Source: DATARR01 sp036271335
Lineage (GTDB): Bacteria; Acidobacteriota; Thermoanaerobaculia; Multivoradales; UBA5704
DNA length: 64,000 nt
Direction of reading: 5' to 3'
Assembly: GCA_036271335.1 (NCBI GenBank)
Contig: DATBAW010000511.1
Coordinates: 15,927-79,926, forward strand
Shown: piece by piece, positions 42,761 through 52,679 of the stretch
Numbering within the stretch: the stretch's first letter is position 1
Layout: each line of letters begins with the position of its first letter
The notes under the pieces: model-generated
Told to the model about the DNA's origin: nothing
The model's input: only the letters and a program-made list of their open reading frames with translations
The model's database searches: none
Program-made: the position numbers and the translations under genes

Positions 42761-42825
42761 AGCAAAGAGTGTGCCGGGAGCCCGCGCCGCCGAACCGCCC
42801 TGTGCATCCGGCGCACCGATCGATG

Positions 42826-43225
42826 CTAGGAGTTCAGCCCCAGCCACATCCACACCAGGTCGTTGTACTCGACCCAGATCAGATCGCTGACGTCCAATTG
42901 CGCTTCCCGGCAGAGCTCGGGAAGTTGGGCGCGGAAGGCTTCGTAGCGGTCGGCGATGATCCTGCCACCCGGGACCGGGTCTGGCGATTGACTCCGTAGC
43001 CAGTCACGGACGAGGCGTATGGCTCGCGCGGGCTCTTCCCGGTGCTCCCGGATATCCTGCCCGGAGAGGTCGGAAATGAAGGCGCGGTAGCGGTAGCGCT
43101 CGCGGTCCAGGATCAGGCTCGATCCGGACCTGACCTCCATCCTCGGTCTCCAGGGCGCACCGCGGCCGGAAGCCGCAATCGAAAACCGTGAAGACGATCG
43201 CTTCGAAGAGGGGCTTGTAGGTCAA
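42826..43225 (-). pseudogene. Decayed gene with internal deletion and frameshift (unknown family)
   Basis: Two overlapping minus-strand frames look like the two ends of one protein. The 5' part (from 43225) begins TYKPLFEAIVFTVFDCGFRP and continues RCALETEDGGQVRIE. The 3' part (from about 43107) continues LILDRERYRYRAFISDLSGQ, DIREHREEPARAIRLVRDWL and ends with DVSDLIWVEYNDLVWMWL. In the intact family as I recall it, a middle section with an ECRYGIHDLSRTE-type motif and a PRFNMPLELG-type motif lies between these parts; here it is missing and the frame changes at the junction (about 43107). The family function is not known to me. Confidence 0.65.
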
Positions 43226-43341
43226 CCGCGGCCGCGTCTCGCGTCCGGTCTCCCATGGTAGTCTCGCTCACGCTCCCTTCCGGCACTCCTAGGGCTGTGT
43301 CGGGGCCGGAGCCCTGGCGGTACCCAACCCTTGGAGAGCGT

Positions 43342-44040
43342 ATGAACGGTCGAGTCCTGATCACCGGCGCTTCCGGCGCCCTCGGGCGAAGCGTGGTGGA
43401 GCGGTTCCTGGCGGCGGGCGACCGCGTGCTGGCGGTGGGCGCGACGCCGGCGGGTCTGGCGGAGTTGGAGGCGCTGGGCGGCGCGGAGACGCTGACCCTG
43501 CGGAGCGCCGACCTGTCGTCCACCTCCGAGGTGGAGCGGCTGTTCGACGAGGAGGAGAGCGGCGCGGGCGTGCCGCGGGCGGTGGTCCATCTGGTCGGCG
43601 GCTTCCGCTGGGGGAAATTCGCTGATCTCTCGGACGCCGACTGGTCCTTCCTGCTCAAGCTCAACCTCGACACCACCTTCCGCGTCTTCCGCGAGTGCGC
43701 CCGCCGCTTCGAGCGGGCGAAGGGGGGCGCGTTGGTCGCGGTGTCGGCTCCGGCGGCTCTCCTGGGGGAGGCCGGGGTCGGCGGCTATGCCGCCACCAAG
43801 GCCGGGGTGCTGCGCATGGTCGAGGCGCTGGCGCGCGAGATCGCTCCTTTCGGCGGCCGCGCCAACGCCGTCCTCCCCGGCACCATGGATACGGCGGCCA
43901 ACCGGGCGGCGATGCCCGATGCCGATCCTTCTCAATGGGCCAAGACCGAGGACGTCGCGGCGGTCATCCACTACCTTGCCAGCCCTGCCGCGGTGGCCGT
44001 CAACGGCGCCGCGGTGCGGGTCCCGGGACCCATCCTATGA
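43342..44040 (+). CDS. Short-chain dehydrogenase/reductase
   Basis: A 232-residue SDR: VLITGASGALGRSVVERFL (cofactor motif), LVGGFRWGKFADL where NAG is replaced by VGG, VSAPAALLGEAGVGGYAATKAG with catalytic Tyr/Lys, and the C-terminal PGTMDTAANRAAMPDADPSQ. The last motif and length place it near quinonoid dihydropteridine-reductase-like SDRs. ATG 43342 with TTGGAGAG upstream. It ends in an ATGA overlap with the glutaredoxin-like gene, so the two are co-translated. Confidence 0.9.
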   Translation: MNGRVLITGASGALGRSVVERFLAAGDRVLAVGATPAGLAELEALGGAETLTLRSADLSSTSEVERLFDEEESGAGVPRAVVHLVGGFRWGKFADLSDADWSFLLKLNLDTTFRVFRECARRFERAKGGALVAVSAPAALLGEAGVGGYAATKAGVLRMVEALAREIAPFGGRANAVLPGTMDTAANRAAMPDADPSQWAKTEDVAAVIHYLASPAAVAVNGAAVRVPGPIL

Positions 44041-44534
44041 GCCATCTGGATTGTCACGTCTATTATGATTCCACCCGCCAGCCCGCGCCCCCCGAGGCCT
44101 GCGGGGACCGCATCGATCTGGCCGCTGACCCCGACGCCACCGGCCGCCTGGCGCGGCTGGGGCTGGCGTCCACCGATCTGCCGGCCGTGCTGCTGACCGA
44201 AGCCGACGGCAAGATCCGCATCGTCGGCGTGCGCCTGTCGGCGGAGGAGACGATGCTGCTGGCGACCGGGCACGGCATCCACTCCGACAGCGTGGTCGTC
44301 TACAGTTCCTCCTGGTGCCCGGACTGCCGGCGCGCCAAGCGGGTGTTGGAGGAGGCCGAGGCGCCGTTCGCCGAGGTGGACATCGACCAGGACCACGCCG
44401 CGGAGGCGATGGTGCTCGAACGGAGCGGCGGCCGGCGGGTGGTGCCGACGCTCCGCTTCGACGACCGCGTATGGGCGTTCAACCCCGCCCCGCCGCTGCT
44501 CCGCCGCCTGCTCAACGGCCGCGCCAAGGCTTGA
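44037..44534 (+). CDS. Glutaredoxin-domain protein
   Basis: A 165-residue protein. The C-terminal half (~83-165) is a glutaredoxin/thioredoxin fold: VVVYSSSWCPDCRRAKRVLE with a CPDC active site, EVDIDQDHAAEAMV and VVPTLRFDD with the cis-Pro. The N-terminal half (~1-80) has no recognised domain (acidic, with LAADPDATGRLARLGL). Fusion of a short leader domain to glutaredoxin and coupling to an SDR suggest a redox role for a shared substrate. Confidence 0.88.
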   Translation: MSHLDCHVYYDSTRQPAPPEACGDRIDLAADPDATGRLARLGLASTDLPAVLLTEADGKIRIVGVRLSAEETMLLATGHGIHSDSVVVYSSSWCPDCRRAKRVLEEAEAPFAEVDIDQDHAAEAMVLERSGGRRVVPTLRFDDRVWAFNPAPPLLRRLLNGRAKA

Positions 44535-44576
44535 GGGCCACGGCGGAGTGGAGAGAACCTTGAAGGAGACTGTTGC

Positions 44577-45370
<794 letters not shown>

Positions 45371-45371
<1 letters not shown>

Positions 45372-46357
45372 TGGCGAACGGTGTCTGGGTGGTCCTGCAA
45401 CATCGCGAGGGGCAGTTCCCCCGCATCTCCTGGGAGGCCGTGGCCGCGGCGCAGAAGCTGGCGGCGGAGCTCGGGGTCAAGGCCGAGGCCGTGCTGCTCG
45501 GCGAGGGGGTCGGCCTCGCCGCCGCCGAGGTGGCTCGCTTCGACCTCGCCGGCGTCCACGTGGGGGACGACGCCGCCCTCCGCGTCTATACGCCGGCCGC
45601 CTACATCGGCGCCCTGGCGCCCGCGATCCAGGCGGCGGCGCCGGCCTTCGTGGTCTTCCCGCACACCTATCAGACGGTCGACTACATGGCGCGCCTGGCA
45701 CAGGGGATCGGCGCCGGCCTGCTGCCGGAGGTCACCGGCTTCCAGAGCGCCGATGGAGGTCTGGTCTGGACCCGTCCCGTGATGGGCGGCAAGCTGCAGT
45801 CGCAGGTGCGGGTCAAGGGGGAGGGGACGGTGCTGGTCTCCGTGCAGTCCGGCGCCTTCCAGGCCGACGGCGCGTCGCGTGGCGGCGAGGCCGAGGTCAA
45901 GCCGCTGGCCCTCGACCTCTCCGGCGTCAAGGCGGACCGCGAGGTGCTCGGCTACGAGGAGGTGGGAGGCGATACGGTCGACCTCACCAAGGCGGCGATC
46001 ATCGTCGCCGTCGGCCGCGGCGTCGGCGGGGCGGACAAGCTGGCGCCCGTCGAGGCCCTCGCCAAGGCGCTTGGCGCCGAGATCGGCGCCAGCCGGCCGG
46101 TGATCGACAACGGCTGGCTTCCCCGCGACCGCCAGATCGGCTCCTCGGGCCAGACGGTCGCCCCCAAGCTCTACATCGCCGCCGGCATCTCCGGCGCCAT
46201 CCAGCACCTGGTCGGCATGAAGGGCTCGACGGTGATCGTGGCGATCAACAAAGACCCCGGCGCGCCGATCTTCACCGTCGCCGACTACGGCATCGTCGGC
46301 GATCTCCACGAGGTGCTGCCGGCGCTGACGGAGGCGGTCCAGGCGGCGAAGGGGTAG
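45371..46357 (+). CDS. etfA: Electron transfer flavoprotein, alpha subunit
   Basis: A 328-residue EtfA: an N-terminal domain (~1-195) and the C-terminal FAD domain with VAVGRGVGGADKL, GASRPVIDNGWLPRDRQIGS, SGQTVAPKLYIAAGISGAIQ and HLVGMKGSTVIVAINKDPGA, the classic FAD-binding block. It forms the heterodimer with EtfB. A family-A REP-like pair lies immediately after the stop. Confidence 0.97.
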
Positions 46358-46365
46358 CTTCAACC

Positions 46366-46449
46366 GGAGACGCCCCACGGGGCGTCTCTACAATCAAAAT
46401 CCTGGAGACCGTGGGACCCCAATGTAGAGACGCCCCGTGGGGCGTCTCC
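46366..46449. repeat. REP-like inverted pair (family A), opposite arrangement
   Basis: Perfect 27-bp inverted arms (46366-46392 and 46423-46449) are the same arm as in the PKS copy, but here the TGTAGA feet face inward instead of outward. It starts 8 bp after the etfA stop and ends 51 bp before the lysine-pathway gene. Family-A elements thus occur in both head-to-head and tail-to-tail form, as in BIME-type REP clusters. Confidence 0.92.
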
Positions 46450-46499
46450 GCGGCGGCGTCACCCCCTCAGGCTCCTCAGGGAATCGCGGGGAGATTTGT

Positions 46500-49076
46500 A
46501 TGGCCTCCTGGGTCGTCCTCAAGTTCGGCGGCACCAGCGTCTCGACGCCGGCGCGCTGGGCCACCATCGCCGATCTCGTCCGGCGGCGGCTGGACGAAGG
46601 ACTGCGGCCGCTCGTCGTCTGCTCGGCGCTCTCCGGGGTCTCCAACCAGCTCGAGGCGCTCCTCGCCGCCGCCGTCGCCGGGAATCACGAAGAGCCGCTG
46701 GCGGCGATCGAGGCGCGCCATCTGGAGCTCGGCGCCGGCCTCGGGATCGCCGCCGCCTCCCTCCTGCGCGGCGATCTCGAGGAGCTCTCCCGCCTGGCCC
46801 TCGCCGCCTCGCTGCTGCGCGAGGCGGGCCCCGCCCTCCAGGCGCGGGTGATGGCGTTCGGCGAGATCCTCTCCACCCGGCTCGGCGCCGCCTGGCTGAC
46901 AGCGGACGGGATCGCCACCGCCTGGCACGACGCGCGGACCACGCTCGTGGCCCGCGAGGATCCCTCCGGCCCCCGCGCCTACCTTTCGGCCAGCTGCGAC
47001 TTCGAGCGCGACGAGCCGCTGATCGCCGGTCTGGACGCGGTCCCCTGCGCGGCGGTGATCACGCAGGGGTTCATCGCCCGCAACGACGAGGGGCAGACGG
47101 TGCTCCTCGGCCGCGGCGGCTCGGACACCTCGGCCGCCTATTTCGCCGCCCGCCTGGGCGCCGCGCGGTGCGAGATCTGGACCGACGTCCCCGGCCTGTT
47201 CACCGCCAACCCGTCGCTCCTGCCGTCGGCCCGGCTGCTGCGCGTCCTCGACTACGACGAGGCGCAGGAGATCGCCAGCATGGGCGCCAAAGTGCTCCAT
47301 CCGCGGTCGATCCCGCCGCTGCGCCGCCACGGCATCCCCCTCCAGGTCCTCTGCACCGACCGGCCCGACGCCCCGGGGACCCTGATCTCGGCCCTCGGCG
47401 CGACCGGGGGGCCGCAGGTCAAGGCGATCTCCTCGCGCGCCGGGATCACGCTGATCTCGATGGAGACGATCGGCATGTGGCAGGAGGTCGGCTTCCTGGC
47501 CCAGGCGTTCGCCGCCTTCGCCCGCCATGGCCTGTCGATCGATTCGGTCTCGACGTCGGAGAGCAACGTCACCGTCTCGCTCGATCCGCAGGCCAACGTG
47601 CTCGGCCCCGCCGGCCTTGGCCCTTTGCTGCGCGACCTCGCCCCCTTCTGCGAGCCGCGGGTGATCGCGCCCACCACCTCGATCTCGCTGGTCGGCCGGG
47701 GCATCCGCGCCATCCTGCACGAGCTGGGGCCGGTGCTGGAGGCGTTCGAGGAGCTGCGGGTCCATCTGATGACGCTGTCGGCCAGCGACCTCAACCTCAC
47801 CTTCCTGGTCGACGAGGAGCCGAGCGAGCGGCTGATCCGCCAGCTCCACGGCCTCCTGTTCGGGCAGAAGGGGGAGAGCGCCCTCTTCGGCCCTGCCTGG
47901 AGCGAGCTGTCCGGCGACGCCGCCGAGGAGGCGCCGGCGCTGCCGCATGAATGGTGGCGGGGGCGCCGGAGCGAGCTGCTGGAGCTGGCCGAGAGCGGTC
48001 CGGTCTACGTCTACGACGCGCCGACCCTGCGCGAGGCGGCGGCCGCGCTGCGCGGGATCGGCGCCGTGGACCGCGTGTTCTACGCCCTCAAGGCGAACGC
48101 CCATCCGGGCGTGCTGCGGATCTTCCACGACGCCGGACTCGGCTTCGAGTGCGTCTCGGCCGCCGAGCTCGACCACGTGCTGGCCCTCTTCCCCGGAATC
48201 GCCGCCGGGCGGTTGCTGTTCACCCCCAATTTCGCGCCCCGCGAGGAGTACCACCACGGCTTCGAGGTGGGGGCGCGGGTGACGGTGGACAACGTCCACC
48301 CGCTGCGCGAGTGGCCGGAGCTGTTCCGCGGGCGCGAGCTCTTCCTGCGTCTCGATCCAGGGCGCGGGAGGGGGCATCACGCCCACGTCCGCACCGCCGG
48401 GGCGCAGTCCAAGTTCGGCCTGGCGCCCGAGCAGATGGCGGAGACCCGCGAGCTGCTCGCCGCCTGCGGCGCCCGCGTCGTCGGTCTCCACGCCCACGTC
48501 GGCAGCGGCGTCCGCTCCCCCGAGTCGTGGAGCGAGGTGGCGCTCTTCCTCGCGGAAGCGGCCGGGCAGTACCCCGATGTCCGCGTGCTCGACCTCGGCG
48601 GCGGCCTGGGGGTGCCGGAGCGGCCGGAGCAGAGCCCGCTCGACCTCGGTGCCCTGGGCGAGCTGCTGGGGCGTTTCAAGGCCGCCAACCCGCAGTTCGA
48701 GCTCTGGCTGGAGCCGGGGCGCTTCCTGGTGGCGCAGGCGGGGGTGCTGCTGGCGCGGGCGACCCAGATCAAGCGCAAGGGCGAGGTGATCTACGTCGGC
48801 CTCGAGACCGGCATGAACTCGCTGATCCGGCCGCCGCTCTACGGCGCCTACCACCGGATCGTCAACCTCTCGCGCCTCGACGAGGCCGCCGCCTGGATCG
48901 CCCACGTGGTGGGGCCGATCTGCGAGACCGGCGACATCCTCGGCCGCTCGCGCCGGTTGCCGCCGACCGCGGAGGGGGACGTGGTGCTGATCGCCAACGC
49001 CGGCGCCTACGGCCGGGTGATGAGCTCGCGCTACAACCTGCGCGAGCCGGCGGGGGAGGCGCTGCTCGATCCTTGA
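46500..49076 (+). CDS. lysAC: Bifunctional aspartate kinase / diaminopimelate decarboxylase
   Basis: An 858-residue fusion of the first and last enzymes of the lysine/DAP pathway. Residues ~1-450 are aspartokinase: VLKFGGTSVSTPARW, TQGFIARNDEGQTVLLGRGG, SDTSAAYFAA and two ACT domains (~305-440, with ITLISMETIGMW and LSIDSVSTSESNVTVSL). Residues ~485-858 are a PLP-dependent DAP decarboxylase (LysA): FYALKANAHPG with Lys531 as the Schiff-base residue, GLHAHVGSG, LDLGGGLGVPE, EPGRFLVAQAG and GPICETGDILG. The same domain order is known in Xanthomonas relatives. ATG 46500 with GGGGAG upstream; the longer frame begins inside the repeat. Confidence 0.95.
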   Translation: MASWVVLKFGGTSVSTPARWATIADLVRRRLDEGLRPLVVCSALSGVSNQLEALLAAAVAGNHEEPLAAIEARHLELGAGLGIAAASLLRGDLEELSRLALAASLLREAGPALQARVMAFGEILSTRLGAAWLTADGIATAWHDARTTLVAREDPSGPRAYLSASCDFERDEPLIAGLDAVPCAAVITQGFIARNDEGQTVLLGRGGSDTSAAYFAARLGAARCEIWTDVPGLFTANPSLLPSARLLRVLDYDEAQEIASMGAKVLHPRSIPPLRRHGIPLQVLCTDRPDAPGTLISALGATGGPQVKAISSRAGITLISMETIGMWQEVGFLAQAFAAFARHGLSIDSVSTSESNVTVSLDPQANVLGPAGLGPLLRDLAPFCEPRVIAPTTSISLVGRGIRAILHELGPVLEAFEELRVHLMTLSASDLNLTFLVDEEPSERLIRQLHGLLFGQKGESALFGPAWSELSGDAAEEAPALPHEWWRGRRSELLELAESGPVYVYDAPTLREAAAALRGIGAVDRVFYALKANAHPGVLRIFHDAGLGFECVSAAELDHVLALFPGIAAGRLLFTPNFAPREEYHHGFEVGARVTVDNVHPLREWPELFRGRELFLRLDPGRGRGHHAHVRTAGAQSKFGLAPEQMAETRELLAACGARVVGLHAHVGSGVRSPESWSEVALFLAEAAGQYPDVRVLDLGGGLGVPERPEQSPLDLGALGELLGRFKAANPQFELWLEPGRFLVAQAGVLLARATQIKRKGEVIYVGLETGMNSLIRPPLYGAYHRIVNLSRLDEAAAWIAHVVGPICETGDILGRSRRLPPTAEGDVVLIANAGAYGRVMSSRYNLREPAGEALLDP

Positions 49077-49124
49077 AACCCTCCCCGGGCGGCTCTCGTA
49101 GTCCACTGCGAGGAGGCAATCCGC

Positions 49125-49832
49125 ATGGAAATCAAAGAGAAGGATCCGCTCACCCGCGCCGGCGAGGCCCTGCGCTATTTCTTCGCCGCCCCGTTCCGGC
49201 CGCGCACCTATACCAACCTGCTCTACCTGCTGCTCGCCTTCCCCCTGGGGTTGGCCTATTTCATTTTCCTCACCGTCGGCCTGATGGTCGGCTTCGGCCT
49301 GACGATCGTCTGGGTCGGCATCCCTCTGCTCGCTCTGGTCTTCGCCGGGACCTGGGCGTTCGCGGCGTTCGAACGGCAGGCCGCCATCCACCTGCTCGGC
49401 GCCGAGGTGCCGCCGATGGCGCCGCTCCCCACCGGCGCGGCGCGGAGCGCCTGGCAGCGAGCGGGCGATTTCTTCTCGAATCCCGTCACCTGGAAGGGGA
49501 TGGGCTTCCTGCTGCTCAAGCTCCCCCTGGGCGTCGTGAGCTTCGTGGCGACCGTGGTGTCGCTCTCGGTCTCCACCGCCTTCCTGTTCGCGCCGCTGTT
49601 CTGGGACAGGGAGAGCTTCCAGCTCGACACCGTCTTCTTTCAGGTCGACTCGCCGGCCACCGCCTGGGCCTGCGCCCTGCTCGGCCTCGGCCTGCTGTTC
49701 CTCGCCCTCAACCTGCTCAACGCCCTCGGGCGGGTGTGGCGCGGCACCGCCGTCCTGATGCTCGGCAGCGAGCGGTTCGTGGCGGCGGTACCTCCCGCGG
49801 CCGCGGTGCCGGACAGCGTTGCCCTGGCCTAG
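49125..49832 (+). CDS. Sensor-domain (PF13796-like) membrane protein
   Basis: A 235-residue protein with about four membrane helices (LLYLLLAFPLGLAYFIFLTV, GLTIVWVGIPLLALVFAGTW, LLLKLPLGVVSFVATVVSL and AWACALLGLGLLFLALNLLN). The arrangement and motifs WVGIPLLAL and the FxR/FERQ positions fit the 'putative sensor' domain that precedes histidine kinases in actinobacteria, here alone. GAGGAGGC before ATG 49125. It may act with the downstream PP2C phosphatase. Confidence 0.75.
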   Translation: MEIKEKDPLTRAGEALRYFFAAPFRPRTYTNLLYLLLAFPLGLAYFIFLTVGLMVGFGLTIVWVGIPLLALVFAGTWAFAAFERQAAIHLLGAEVPPMAPLPTGAARSAWQRAGDFFSNPVTWKGMGFLLLKLPLGVVSFVATVVSLSVSTAFLFAPLFWDRESFQLDTVFFQVDSPATAWACALLGLGLLFLALNLLNALGRVWRGTAVLMLGSERFVAAVPPAAAVPDSVALA

Positions 49833-49881
49833 AGAACGCCGCCGCGATGCGGCGCCAAACGCGGTAGGATAGCGGCTGGAA

Positions 49882-50796
49882 ATGCCCATGCGATTTCTCG
49901 TCGCCTGCCCCGAGTGCCACCGCCAGTTCGACGCCGCCGGGCGCCCGGAGGGCTCGGCGTTCCCGTGCTCCTGCGGCGCCGCGGTGACGGTGCCGCGGGC
50001 GTCGGCGCACGACGCGGCGGTGGTGCGCTGCTCCTCCTGCGGGGCCCCACGGGAGGGGGAGGCGCCGGCCTGCCGCTTCTGCGGCGCGGAGTTCACCCTC
50101 CACGAGAAGGATCTGGACACGGTCTGCCCCGGCTGCATGGCGCGGGTCAGCGGCCAGGCCCGTTTCTGTCATCACTGCGGCACGCCGATCCTCGGCGGTC
50201 AGGCGGCGGCCGGCGAGAGCGGCTACCGGTGTCCCGCCTGCGCCGGGGAACGCCCGCTCACCAGCCGGCGGCTGGGGCAGACCAACGTGGCCTTCTTCGA
50301 CTGCGCCGCCTGCGGCGGCCTCTGGCTCGAGAAGGAGGTCTTCGAGGCGCTGAGCGAACGCGCGCGGGCCGGGCACCTGCCCGAGGGTTTCGGCGGCGGC
50401 GCGCCCGCCGACGCGCCGGCGGCGGCCCTGGCGGCGGGGACGGCGGGGGAGGTCCACTACCGGCCGTGCGTGATCTGCGGCACGCTGATGAACCGCCGCA
50501 ACTACGGCCGCAAGAGCGGCGTGATCGTGGACGTCTGCGCCCGCCACGGGATCTGGTTCGACTTCCAGGAGCTCGACCGTCTGCTGCGCTGGATCCGCGA
50601 GGGGGGCGAGGCGCGGGCCGAGACGATGCAGCGGGAGCAGGAGAAGATCGAGATGCGCCAGCAGCGCCTGGGCGAGACCCTGCCGCCCTGGAACCAGCCG
50701 GCCTCGGAACGCCTGCCCTTCGGCCACGGCCCCTCGCTGGCCGGCGAGCTCGCCTCCGGCCTCGTCAACGGCGTGATCCGCTGGTTCTTCGACTAG
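49882..50796 (+). CDS. Multi-zinc-ribbon protein (TFIIB-type)
   Basis: A 304-residue cytoplasmic protein with at least five Cys-x2-Cys knuckles: VACPECHRQF, RCSSCGA...CRFCGA, CPGCM...CHHCG, RCPACAG...CAACGGLWL, CVICG and a final VDVCARHGIWFDF. The last two form a TFIIB-type zinc-ribbon domain (zf-TFIIB) with the GGLWL and GIWFDFQEL motifs. A charged helix (~245-270, REQEKIEMRQQRLGE) follows. Function unknown; such proteins often sit with regulatory phosphatases. TAGGAT 11 nt before ATG 49882 may be its -10; a second ATG two codons later is possible. Confidence 0.85.
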   Translation: MPMRFLVACPECHRQFDAAGRPEGSAFPCSCGAAVTVPRASAHDAAVVRCSSCGAPREGEAPACRFCGAEFTLHEKDLDTVCPGCMARVSGQARFCHHCGTPILGGQAAAGESGYRCPACAGERPLTSRRLGQTNVAFFDCAACGGLWLEKEVFEALSERARAGHLPEGFGGGAPADAPAAALAAGTAGEVHYRPCVICGTLMNRRNYGRKSGVIVDVCARHGIWFDFQELDRLLRWIREGGEARAETMQREQEKIEMRQQRLGETLPPWNQPASERLPFGHGPSLAGELASGLVNGVIRWFFD

Positions 50797-50826
50797 GCGA
50801 GTCCCGGCGATCGACAGGTCCAGGCG

Positions 50827-52161
50827 ATGAACGCTCCCACCCTCGACGAGCTGGTGCTGCTCCCCGAGCCGCTCGCTCTCCACCGCCACTTCGACGCCCG
50901 CAACTACCGCGTCTTCCGCTGGCTGCTGCTGGTGACGACGGCGCTCTGCCTGGGCGGCCTCGCCGCCTCGATCGACCATCACGACGGTTATGGGCTCACG
51001 ATCTACATCGTCGATATGCTGGCCTGCGTCGTGCTGTTCGTCCTGCGCGACCGCGAGATCTTCGCCCGCAACTTCCGCCAGATTCTCCTGGTCTTCCTCT
51101 TTTCCCAGATCCTGGTCCTCAAGGTCGCCACCTCCCACATCACGGACGAGCACGTGCCGTTCTTTCTCACGATGTTCGTGCTGCTCGCCTTCCGTCTGCG
51201 GGTTTCCGAGCACCTCATGCTGTTCGCCGCCTTCTGGGGGACGGCGGTCTTCCCTCTCGACTGGCTCGGGATGCGACGGATCTCGCCGGCGGTGGACCAG
51301 GACACCATCGCCGGCCTTTCGGTGATGACGGTCATCTGCCTGGCCACGGCAATCGGGGTGACGCAGCTCGACCGCAAGCGGTTCCTGGCGGGCTGGCGCA
51401 AGGAGCACTCCCGCCACCGCGAGCGGGCCCGGATGCGGGAGGAGATCGACTACGCGCGCAAGATCCAGCTCAGCATGCTGCCGCAGTCGCCGCCGCAGGT
51501 GGGCTGGATCGACCTCGCCGCCGCCTCGCTTCCCGCCACCGAGGTGGGCGGCGACTACTACGAATATTTCAAGCTCAGCGACTCCCTGCTGGTGCTGGTG
51601 ATCGGCGACGTGGCCGGGCACGGCCTCGCCAGCGGGCTGCTGCTCTCGGGCGTGCGCAGTTGCCTCTATCTGCTGGAGAAGGACCTCGCCTCGCCCGTCG
51701 GGGTGTTCGAGCGGCTGAACCGCATGGTCCGGCGGACCACCGACAAGCGGACCTACATGACCCTGCTCTGCGCCGTGCTCGACCGCGAGGCGGGGACGAT
51801 GACCCTGGTGAGCGCCGCCCATCCGCCGATCCTGTTCCGCGACGCCGCATCCGGTGTCTTCGCGGAGGTGGGGGAGGGGGCGCCCCCGCTCGGCACCTTC
51901 CTGGACGCGCGCTACGAGTCGGTCCAGCGCTCCTTCGGGCCCGGCGACCTGCTGGTCTTCTACACCGACGGTCTGGTCGAGGCCCGCAACGTCCAGGACC
52001 AGGAGTACGGCTACGCCCGCCTCCAGCGCGCCGCCTCCCGCGCCGCCGGCAGCCGCACCGCCCGCGAGATCCGCGACGCCATCCTCGGCGACCTGTCGAA
52101 CTTCAAGGGCGATCAGGAGCAGGCGGACGACATGACGCTGGTGGTGGTGCGGGTGCGTTGA
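50827..52161 (+). CDS. Membrane PP2C-type phosphatase (SpoIIE/RsbU family)
   Basis: A 444-residue protein with an N-terminal membrane region of five or six helices (~30-185), a linker helix (RKEHSRHRERARMREEIDYA) and a SpoIIE/PP2C domain (~205-444): RKIQLSMLPQSPPQVGWIDL, EVGGDYYEYFKL with metal-binding Asp, VIGDVAGHGLASGLLLSGVR, LVSAAHPPILF and LLVFYTDGLVEARN, QADDMTLVVV. Members dephosphorylate anti-anti-sigma (STAS) proteins; none is encoded here. Starts 30 bp after the zinc-ribbon gene, so probably an operon. Confidence 0.93.
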   Translation: MNAPTLDELVLLPEPLALHRHFDARNYRVFRWLLLVTTALCLGGLAASIDHHDGYGLTIYIVDMLACVVLFVLRDREIFARNFRQILLVFLFSQILVLKVATSHITDEHVPFFLTMFVLLAFRLRVSEHLMLFAAFWGTAVFPLDWLGMRRISPAVDQDTIAGLSVMTVICLATAIGVTQLDRKRFLAGWRKEHSRHRERARMREEIDYARKIQLSMLPQSPPQVGWIDLAAASLPATEVGGDYYEYFKLSDSLLVLVIGDVAGHGLASGLLLSGVRSCLYLLEKDLASPVGVFERLNRMVRRTTDKRTYMTLLCAVLDREAGTMTLVSAAHPPILFRDAASGVFAEVGEGAPPLGTFLDARYESVQRSFGPGDLLVFYTDGLVEARNVQDQEYGYARLQRAASRAAGSRTAREIRDAILGDLSNFKGDQEQADDMTLVVVRVR

Positions 52162-52166
52162 CCTGA

Positions 52167-52679
52167 TCAACGGCTCTGGATCCCGAAGCGGCGTTCGACC
52201 TCGTCGAGAACCTCCCGACCGATCGGTTCTCCGGCTATCTCCGGCAGACCCTCTGGGGCTCCGGCTGGTCCGAAGAGAGCCACTCCGGCCAGATGCTGGG
52301 CCGGATCATGCCTGAGCAGATAGCGAATACCCCGGAAACCGGCGCGGGCGAAGGCAGCCGCCCAGGCGTGCGTCTCCTCATAGCGAGGCGTCGAGTGAAT
52401 TTCGCCGGTGATTCCCCAGAGGCGGGAGCGTTCGGCCGTGCAGTCCGCCACCAGGATCTCCTCCTGGAGCTCGAATCGCAGCAGGCGACGGGAGTCCATC
52501 TCCGCCTTGGGAATGATCGCGGTGAAGCTTCTGAAGACTTCGAGGATGCATCTCTCGGGACGTTCCGCGAAGTAGCAGCTCCCGGAGCCCGAGGAAGCGG
52601 CGAGATCGAAGCGGCCATCACCGCTGCTGGAAAACCAGAGAGGGCGAAGCCCGGTGCGATGAATTCGGTAGAGAACCAA
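52167..52679 (-). CDS. RES-domain toxin
   Basis: A 170-residue (from TTG 52679) RES-domain protein: VLYRIHRTGLRPLWFSSSGDGRFD with the essential Arg, CYFAERPERCILEVF with the Tyr/Glu of the active site, and the end domain GIRYLLRHDPAQHLAGVALFG. RES toxins degrade NAD+. The conserved sequence continues upstream of the first usual start codon (LPPEDLRDFPRLRLPRG) back to the antitoxin stop in the same frame, so the true start may be CTG 52745 or another non-standard codon. Paired with an Xre/MbcA/ParS antitoxin directly upstream. Confidence 0.88.
   Translation of the reverse strand: MVLYRIHRTGLRPLWFSSSGDGRFDLAASSGSGSCYFAERPERCILEVFRSFTAIIPKAEMDSRRLLRFELQEEILVADCTAERSRLWGITGEIHSTPRYEETHAWAAAFARAGFRGIRYLLRHDPAQHLAGVALFGPAGAPEGLPEIAGEPIGREVLDEVERRFGIQSR

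Noticed and set aside
46476..50138. 1220-residue minus-strand open frame
   Set aside because: Fully antisense to the lysine-pathway fusion, the sensor-like gene and the zinc-ribbon gene, with only Arg/Gly/Glu/His-rich text; a high-GC shadow.
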